The position numbers and the translations under genes are program-made. From contig NZ_JAJQKI010000008.1 of the NCBI RefSeq assembly GCF_023036475.1, positions 159,893 to 223,892 on the forward strand: a stretch of 64,000 bases of DNA, read 5' to 3'. The notes beneath the pieces were generated by a model. That model saw only the letters and a program-made list of their open reading frames with translations, did no database searches and was not told the origin of the DNA. Positions 58,310 to 64,000 of the stretch are shown here, in pieces. The DNA is from Bacillus pinisoli. Lineage in GTDB: Bacteria; Bacillota; Bacilli; Bacillales; SA4. Position 1 is the first letter of the stretch; each line of letters opens with the position of its first letter.

Positions 58310-61300
58310 AGACGATAATAAAAGGTAAATGGCTAGTAATAGGAATGTGGATTGCCCTAATAGTAGGTCTTTTTATGATTACTCCTAATATGGCAGACCT
58401 GGTACGTGAAAAAGGGCAAATTTCTGTCCCCGATGGTTATTCTTCACAAGTAGCACAGCAAATTTTAGAGGATGCTAAGAATTCAGATGCCGGAGATACT
58501 TCTCAGGTAGCACTTGTTTTCCATGATAAAGAGGGACTAACTGGTGATAAACTAGCTGAGGTTGAGGCCGCCATTCATAAACTAGAAACTGAAAAAGAGC
58601 TACTCGGAATTACTGATATTCTTTCGCATTTTAAAGAAGAAAGTTTAGAAGAGCAATTAGTAACAGAGGATGGTAAGACAATTTTAACTTCCGTTACTGT
58701 CAACATGGAAGGAAGAGAGCATAAGGAAGTTTCAGATTCTCTATATAAAGCTTTAGAAAATACAAGTGTTGAACACTATTACACAAGCGGATGGATGATT
58801 GATCAGGATTTAGTGACTAGCTCCCAGGAGGGCTTAAAGAAAACAGAAGGAATTACGGTTGTCTTTATTTTAGTTGTTTTGTTACTAGTCTTTAGATCAG
58901 TGATCGCACCGATTATTCCATTAGTGACTGTAGGGATTAGTTATGTCGTTGCTCAGTCCATTGTTGGTATTTTAGTAGTTACATTGAATTTCCCATTATC
59001 AAATTTTACACAAATCTTCTTGGTGGCCGTATTATTCGGAATTGGAACCGACTATTGCATCCTTTTGTTAAGTCGCTTTAAAGAAGAAATGATGGAGCAA
59101 GAAAGTGTCACAGAGGCGATTATCCAAACATACCGGAATGCGGGTAGAACGGTATTTTTCAGTGGGTTAGCTGTAATGATTGGGTTTGCTGCAATTGGAT
59201 TCTCTACTTTTAAATTGTATCAATCAGCATCTGCTGTAGCAGTGGGGGTTGCCATTTTACTTATTGCTTTATTCACGGTTGTACCATTCTTTATGGCCGT
59301 GTTAGGTAAGAAGCTGTTTTGGCCTTCAAAAGGGACTCTCGAGCATAAGGATAGTGCACTTTGGGATAAGGTAGGTCGTTTCTCTCTAAGAAGACCCGTC
59401 TATGCATTATTAATTGTGGCTTGTATCTCCATTCCTTTTCTAGCAATCTATGATGGTGATCTATCGTTTAACTCTCTTGAGGAAATTGGGGATGACGTAA
59501 AGTCGATTAAGGCGTTTAATTTTATTGCAGATGGGTTTGGACCAGGTGAATCCATGCCGACTCAAATTGTCATAATAAATGATGAAGCAATGGATTCAGC
59601 GGAGTATATAAGTTTAGCAGAAGAAATTAGTCAAGAGCTTGAGAGGGTAGAGTTGGTAGGAACCATTCGTTCCATTACACGTCCAACTGGAGAACCGATT
59701 GAGGAGTTGTTTGTGTCATCACAAGTCGACGCTCTTCAAGAAGGAATTGGTAAAGGTAATGACGGAATTAAGGAAATTAGTGAAGGATTACAGGTAGCTA
59801 GTAGCGAGCTTTTAAATTCTGAACCAGAACTCGAGAAAGCAACAGATGGAATTAGTGATTTAATTTCAGGTACAAATGAGCTGAAAACCGGGGTGGTACA
59901 GCTCCAATCAGGGTTAAGGCAGATTGAGGATGGTTTAGAGGAAGGAGCAGCTGGCTCTGAACAAATTCTAAATGGATTAGATGAAATTAGATCAAATGCA
60001 GAATTATTGGTAGCAGGAAGCAAGGAATTATTGACTGGTTATAAAGAGGCAGCAGAAGGGTTAACTGTATTAGAAGGTAACTACGCGGGCATTAGTCAAG
60101 GATTAGTAGACTTATCTGGTGCATTGTCATCGTTAAATCAAAGTTTTCAAAACCTAGAAAATAATCCTTCTTATCCTGGTATTAGCAATGATCAAGATTA
60201 TTTGACGATAAAAGGTACGGTTCAAGAGATACAGGGTGAGCTAACTGGTCTCTCTGAAAATATGAATCTGTTAAACATCTCTCTGGCTGAGGCGAGAGAT
60301 GGGGTTGTAACGGCGAATTCATCATTTGCTGAAGTGATTGCGGGGCACGAAGCATTAGTTGCTGGTATGGAAGAGTTGCTTCTAGGAATTAAACAGCAAC
60401 AAGTTGGTTTAGAAGCTTTAGCAAGTGGTCAAGGGGAAATTGTCTCTAAGCTTCCAGGAGTAACATTCGGATTAACTAGCCTTAATGATGGTCAACAACA
60501 GCTTTTAACAGGTTTTAATGACATCGGTTCTCAGCTCGGTCAGTTAACAGGCGGACTCACTCAAAGCACGGATGGCTTGAATGAAGTGTATGAAGGTTTA
60601 TCCTCTGCGCAGGACTACCTCGTTAATTTATCGAATTCTGAATATATGTCTGGTTTTTATATACCTGATGAAGTATTAGAAAGTGAGGATTTCGAAAAGG
60701 CATTGGATGTTTATCTTTCAGATGACAGAAAGATTATGACAATCGACGTTATTTTCAAAGACAATCCTTATTCTAATGAGGCTATTAATCAGGTTGAACA
60801 GTTACAGGAAGCTGTCACTCGTGTAACAAAAGGGACGAAGCTTGAGAACGCTCAAGTAGCGATTGGTGGAGTAACAAGCAGTAATGCCGACTTAGCTGCC
60901 ATGTCAAAGGCTGATTACACAAAGACGGTTATCTATATGTTAATAGGTATTTTTATTATCCTTGTATTCTTATTCAGGTCATTAATCATGCCACTGTATT
61001 TAATAGGTTCACTTATTTTAACCTACTATACTTCTATGGCAATAAATGAAGTCATTTTCGTCAATATTTTAGGTTATACCGGAATCAGCTGGTCTGTTCC
61101 ATTTTTCGGATTTGTCATTCTCGTCGCACTAGGAGTGGATTACAGTATCTTCCTCATGGATCGTTTTAACGAGTATAAAGATGTGTCAGTTGAAGAGGCG
61201 ATGCACATCTCCATGAAGAAAATGGGGACCGTTATTATTTCAGCAGCGGTTATTCTAGGTGGAACATTTGCGGCGATGATGCCATCAGGTATGCTATCGC

Positions 61301-61428
61301 TTCTGCAAATTGCGTCTATTGTTCTGGCCGGTCTTTTCCTATATGCATTAATCATTTTACCTCTATTTGTACCTGTCATGGTCAAAACATTTGGTAAAGC
61401 GAACTGGTGGCCGTTTACACGGGTTTAA
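58306..61428 (+). CDS. Large MMPL/RND-family transporter with YhgE-like extracellular coiled coil
   Basis: A 1040-residue protein. The first MMPL half has helices at about 8-28 and 180-350, with LFGIGTDYCILLLSRFKEE. A very long extracytoplasmic region (about 380-860) contains repeated helical heptads (GLQVASSELLNSEPELEKA, GISDLISGTNELKTGVVQL), as in YhgE/Pip-type proteins. The second half has VALGVDYSIFLMDRFNEY and five more helices. It probably exports lipids or surfactants and spans part of the wall through the coiled coil. Start GTG 58306, inside the MarR stop. It differs from the 12606 MMPL gene by this insert. Confidence 0.88.
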   Translation: MKTIIKGKWLVIGMWIALIVGLFMITPNMADLVREKGQISVPDGYSSQVAQQILEDAKNSDAGDTSQVALVFHDKEGLTGDKLAEVEAAIHKLETEKELLGITDILSHFKEESLEEQLVTEDGKTILTSVTVNMEGREHKEVSDSLYKALENTSVEHYYTSGWMIDQDLVTSSQEGLKKTEGITVVFILVVLLLVFRSVIAPIIPLVTVGISYVVAQSIVGILVVTLNFPLSNFTQIFLVAVLFGIGTDYCILLLSRFKEEMMEQESVTEAIIQTYRNAGRTVFFSGLAVMIGFAAIGFSTFKLYQSASAVAVGVAILLIALFTVVPFFMAVLGKKLFWPSKGTLEHKDSALWDKVGRFSLRRPVYALLIVACISIPFLAIYDGDLSFNSLEEIGDDVKSIKAFNFIADGFGPGESMPTQIVIINDEAMDSAEYISLAEEISQELERVELVGTIRSITRPTGEPIEELFVSSQVDALQEGIGKGNDGIKEISEGLQVASSELLNSEPELEKATDGISDLISGTNELKTGVVQLQSGLRQIEDGLEEGAAGSEQILNGLDEIRSNAELLVAGSKELLTGYKEAAEGLTVLEGNYAGISQGLVDLSGALSSLNQSFQNLENNPSYPGISNDQDYLTIKGTVQEIQGELTGLSENMNLLNISLAEARDGVVTANSSFAEVIAGHEALVAGMEELLLGIKQQQVGLEALASGQGEIVSKLPGVTFGLTSLNDGQQQLLTGFNDIGSQLGQLTGGLTQSTDGLNEVYEGLSSAQDYLVNLSNSEYMSGFYIPDEVLESEDFEKALDVYLSDDRKIMTIDVIFKDNPYSNEAINQVEQLQEAVTRVTKGTKLENAQVAIGGVTSSNADLAAMSKADYTKTVIYMLIGIFIILVFLFRSLIMPLYLIGSLILTYYTSMAINEVIFVNILGYTGISWSVPFFGFVILVALGVDYSIFLMDRFNEYKDVSVEEAMHISMKKMGTVIISAAVILGGTFAAMMPSGMLSLLQIASIVLAGLFLYALIILPLFVPVMVKTFGKANWWPFTRV

Positions 61429-61435
61429 AAGATTG

Positions 61436-61477
61436 ACTAGTAGTGGGTTTTATATAAAACTTGCTACTAGTTTTTTG
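61436..61477 (+). terminator. Terminator after the MarR-MMPL operon
   Basis: ACTAGTAG / CTACTAGT across a 20-nt loop that can extend the stem (GGGTTTTA / TAAAACTT), followed by TTTTTTG. Confidence 0.75.
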
Positions 61478-61545
61478 TTTTTGGAGGTTTGAGTGGTGAA
61501 ATAGCTCTCATTACTATTTTCATAGAGGGCTAGAATTGGATTTAT

Positions 61546-61610
61546 GCGTCAATATCAAAATATAAGCGTCGTTTTAAAAATTTTTGCGCCCATTCCCGAT
61601 TTTATACGAC
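61546..61610. repeat. 20-bp phased repeat array (GCGTC type, short)
   Basis: GCGTC, GCGTC, GCGCC and ACGAC stand at 61546, 61566, 61586 and 61606, exactly 20 bp apart, with AT-rich spacers. Few units and weak identity, but the period agrees with the other arrays. Confidence 0.5.
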
Positions 61611-61704
61611 TAGCTCAACCAGCCCACTCCACCACCCTTTCCATAAAAAGTTGCACGTTTTCAAATTTTTAGCGACAATACCTAATAGAACTATTTAGTA
61701 TAGG

Positions 61705-63309
61705 ATGGCCAATATGAAAATATCATTAAGAACCAAAATGTTAGTTATGTCGTTTATCGTTGTTTCTATATCTGTCATAACTAGTGGATTTATTATGGTA
61801 TACAGTGTTTCAGATGCGTTTGAAAAAGAGCTCGGGGAACGGGCAATGGCGATTGGAAGAACCGTAGCCCAGATGCCAAGTATTCGTAATAATATTGGAC
61901 AACCTGAAGGTGATTCGCACATCCAACCTATTGCCGAACGAACGCGTATTGCCACCGATGTAGATTATATCGTCATCATTGATAATGAACGTGTTCGGTA
62001 TTCGCATCCTTCTGTCAGTTTAATTGGAGAAAAGTTTGTCGGAGGAGACGAAGGAGCCTCTCTAGTTGGTAATGAATATGTATCTAAGGCGAAAGGAACG
62101 CTCGGTTACTCGGTTAGAGCATTCGTACCAATAATGGATGATGAAGGTGTCGTGCAAGTTGGAGTAGCTGTCGTGGGTATTTTACTACCGTCGTTTGAAT
62201 CACTAGTGACACAATATCGAAATGATATTTTACTGTCCTTAATCTGGGGACTACTGATCGGGCTAATTGGTTCACTGCTCCTCGCCCATAATATTAAAAA
62301 ACAAACGTTAAACCTTGAGCCATACGAAATTGCAAGAGTGGTAGAAGAACGCTCTGCAGTAATGGAAGGTATGGATATGGGAATTATTGCTCTAGATGAG
62401 CAAGGAAAGATTACATTCATGAATCAGCTAGCAGTTCAGTATACTCGTCATCAAAAAGACTATAAAAACCTTCACATAAAAGAATTGCTTCCTCAACTAT
62501 GGAACCGAATCGTTAATCTTTTACAAGCTGAAGAAAAAGAGGATATTCAAAACCGAAATATCGTTTTATATGAAAAGGCCTACTTACTCTCTCTTTACCC
62601 AATTCAAGTAAAAGATGAGATTGTCGGTTTGTTTATTACGATGATGGACCGGACAGAAGCAAACCGATTGGCAGAAGAATTAACAGGTGTCAAAACATTA
62701 GTAGATGCGCTTCGTGCACAAAATCATGAATACATGAATAAGCTCCATAGCATTGCTGGACTCATTCAATTAGACCGGACTGAAAAAGCGCTAGAAGTCA
62801 TCATTGATGAAACTGTCGATGAAGAATCAGTGATTCAATTTTTAAAAGACCGAATTGAAGACTACTCTGTTTCCGGGTTGCTTTTAGGAAAAAGAGCCAG
62901 AGCCAGAGAACTAGGTATTTATTTTTCCATCCATAAGGATAGTTATTTACACGAAAACATGAGTGGGTTAAGCTCAGGAGATCTTGTCACAGTAATAGGT
63001 AATTTGGTAGAAAATGCGTTTGAGTCTATCCCACAGACACAAGAACATAAAGAGGTAGAATGTTTAATACAAGGTAATGTGGATGATCTATACATTTCTG
63101 TATCAGACAATGGGACAGGCATACCAAAAGAAAACCAGGAACAGATCTTCATGTACGGATTCAGTACAAAAGGAAAAGAAGGCAGAGGAATCGGTCTTTC
63201 ACTCGTCAAAAATATCATTGATTCACAAGAGGGAAAGATACTGATTCATTCTGCTCCTAACGAAGGCACACAGATACAAATTGAGGTAAAGAGAGGTGAA
63301 AAGGCTTGA
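61705..63309 (+). CDS. CitA/DcuS-family sensor histidine kinase
   Basis: A 534-residue kinase: N-terminal helix (MLVMSFIVVSISVITSGFIMVY core), an extracytoplasmic PAS-like (PDC) sensor domain at about 38-170 with VDYIVIIDNERVRYSHPS, a second helix (ILLSLIWGLLIGLIGSLLLA core), a cytoplasmic PAS domain, and a SPOB-type kinase core with RAQNHEYMNKLHSIAGLIQL as His box, NLVENAFESI, SDNGTGIP and GRGIGLSLV. Such kinases sense C4-dicarboxylates, citrate or malate outside the cell. The stop overlaps the regulator gene by four bases (TTGA). No transporter gene is inside the window. Confidence 0.9.
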   Translation: MANMKISLRTKMLVMSFIVVSISVITSGFIMVYSVSDAFEKELGERAMAIGRTVAQMPSIRNNIGQPEGDSHIQPIAERTRIATDVDYIVIIDNERVRYSHPSVSLIGEKFVGGDEGASLVGNEYVSKAKGTLGYSVRAFVPIMDDEGVVQVGVAVVGILLPSFESLVTQYRNDILLSLIWGLLIGLIGSLLLAHNIKKQTLNLEPYEIARVVEERSAVMEGMDMGIIALDEQGKITFMNQLAVQYTRHQKDYKNLHIKELLPQLWNRIVNLLQAEEKEDIQNRNIVLYEKAYLLSLYPIQVKDEIVGLFITMMDRTEANRLAEELTGVKTLVDALRAQNHEYMNKLHSIAGLIQLDRTEKALEVIIDETVDEESVIQFLKDRIEDYSVSGLLLGKRARARELGIYFSIHKDSYLHENMSGLSSGDLVTVIGNLVENAFESIPQTQEHKEVECLIQGNVDDLYISVSDNGTGIPKENQEQIFMYGFSTKGKEGRGIGLSLVKNIIDSQEGKILIHSAPNEGTQIQIEVKRGEKA

Positions 63310-63965
63310 TACAAGTATTAATCGTTGAAGATGATCCAATGGTTCTCGAAGTGAATACAGGTTTCTTAGAGAGATTACCACTTTTTAAATTAGTAGGCAC
63401 TGCTACGAATGGCACCGATGCCATTGAAAAAATCCAAACCTTACGACCGGACTTAGTGTTGCTTGATATGTTTTTACCCGATTCATCTGGGCTCATCGTA
63501 TTAAAAACAATCAGGGAAGAGGGGCTACCTATTGATTTTATTATGATTACTGCGGCTAGGGACACGAATACAGTTCACGACGTATTCAGATATGGAGCTG
63601 TCGATTATCTAGTTAAGCCTTTTCGATTTGATCGATTCAAGACTGCATTAGATGCATATCAAAAAATGTGGAATAAGCTAAACGATTTACCAACCGTCAA
63701 TCAAGAAGATATAGATGAACTAAAGAAAATCGCTAAAACAGAAGAATACTTACCAAAAGGACTAAGTGAAAATACGTTGCGTCAAGTACTGCTGGCACTC
63801 ATTGAACAACCAAACCCGACCACGGCCGAAGACCTTGCCGCCTACCTTGGGATGGCGAGGGTGACTGTCAGACGTTACCTAGAATACCTAGTCCAATCAG
63901 GTAAAATTAAGGTTCAAATGGAATACGGAAGTGTTGGCCGCCCGAGCCATCATTATTTTCTCTAA
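63306..63965 (+). CDS. CitB/DcuR-family response regulator
   Basis: A 219-residue regulator: receiver domain with acidic pocket EDDP, phospho-Asp in LVLLDMFLPD near residue 54, Thr in MITAARD and Lys in LVKPFRF; then a linker and a C-terminal HTH (PTTAEDLAAYLGMARVTVRRYLEYL split as TTAEDLAAYLGMARVTVRRY). This is the DcuR/CitT/MalR output domain. The start is TTG 63306 behind GAGGTGAAAAGG, overlapping the kinase stop. It should activate a dicarboxylate or citrate transporter gene lying outside the window. Confidence 0.9.
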   Translation: MIQVLIVEDDPMVLEVNTGFLERLPLFKLVGTATNGTDAIEKIQTLRPDLVLLDMFLPDSSGLIVLKTIREEGLPIDFIMITAARDTNTVHDVFRYGAVDYLVKPFRFDRFKTALDAYQKMWNKLNDLPTVNQEDIDELKKIAKTEEYLPKGLSENTLRQVLLALIEQPNPTTAEDLAAYLGMARVTVRRYLEYLVQSGKIKVQMEYGSVGRPSHHYFL

Positions 63966-63991
63966 CTCTCAACCTAGTTGGGAGTTTTTTT
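63965..63991 (+). terminator. Terminator after the two-component system
   Basis: ACTCTCAAC / GTTGGGAGT followed by TTTTTTT; the left arm begins at the stop codon. Confidence 0.8.
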
Positions 63992-64000
63992 ATGTGGTTC

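Noticed and set aside
1..64000. tRNA, rRNA, phage or transposase genes
   Set aside because: None could be found on either strand by reading; the repeats present have no coding capacity.

Overview
This 64 kb window is chromosomal DNA of a low-GC, spore-forming Bacillota, most likely a Bacillaceae member. Evidence: SpoIIP, a sporulation-type histidine kinase, MtlA/R/F/D, strong AGGAGG ribosome binding sites with many TTG/GTG starts, a Fur box, cre sites and a Bacillaceae-type palindromic repeat. I see no tRNA, rRNA, phage, insertion sequence with a transposase, or CRISPR array.

The most notable content is evidence for selenocysteine (Sec) decoding. Three genes are only intact if an in-frame UGA is read as Sec: a HesB/IscA-like protein (2533-2820, GIGUGGP), a CopZ/MerP-like metal chaperone (26229-26438, GMTUGHC) and an unrecognised tiny membrane protein (3291-3431, two UGAs, the second in PPIUPGM). 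Downstream of the UGA in the first two, and of the second UGA in the tiny gene, lies a hairpin with the same pentaloop, TGGAA or TGGTA, starting 20-26 nt after the UGA. This looks like a shared bacterial SECIS element. The selA/B/C/D genes are not in the window.

Layout. 1-3431: persulfide/sulfur module (rhodanese-metallo-beta-lactamase persulfide dioxygenase, TusA, TauE-type exporter, Sec-HesB, rhodanese, tiny Sec protein). 3.7-7.6 kb: CBO0543-like membrane protein, then a MarR / ArsN1-like acetyltransferase / flavoprotein operon with a cysteine-pair tail, possibly for organoarsenicals. 7.8-22.7 kb: CopC-CopD fusion, a guanidine-I-type riboswitch ahead of a YczE-family membrane protein, a TetR/MMPL efflux pair, a histidine kinase, a frameshifted CcdA-like gene, a cupredoxin membrane protein, and a TetR regulator with an old yellow enzyme/quinone reductase operon behind a clear operator. 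23-31 kb: sulfite-reductase-like protein, SpoIIP, Sec-CopZ, YitT protein, and a CstR-like repressor with two matching operators governing a membrane protein and a ResA-like thioredoxin. 32-39 kb: an 81-bp tandem array, then a Fur-controlled siderophore ABC system divergent from a ferredoxin-NADP reductase-like flavoprotein. 39-48 kb: deletion scar, MATE transporter, HAD phosphatase and the mannitol PTS locus. 48-64 kb: frameshifted DUF4871 lipoprotein, R2lox, a diguanylate cyclase, a class I ribonucleotide reductase operon under a cobalamin riboswitch, CoaA, a MarR/MMPL pair and a CitA/DcuS-type two-component system.

Two repeat systems fill the intergenic space. The first is a family of about 190-200 bp elements with about 29-bp terminal inverted repeats (AGGCTCTTTTC...GAAAAGAGCCT) and no coding content; seven copies are present in both orientations, including truncated, internally expanded and interior-swapped versions. 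The second is a set of six short intergenic arrays with unrelated sequences but the same unit length of 20-21 bp, about two turns of the helix; one has been amplified as 81-bp (4 x about 20) units.
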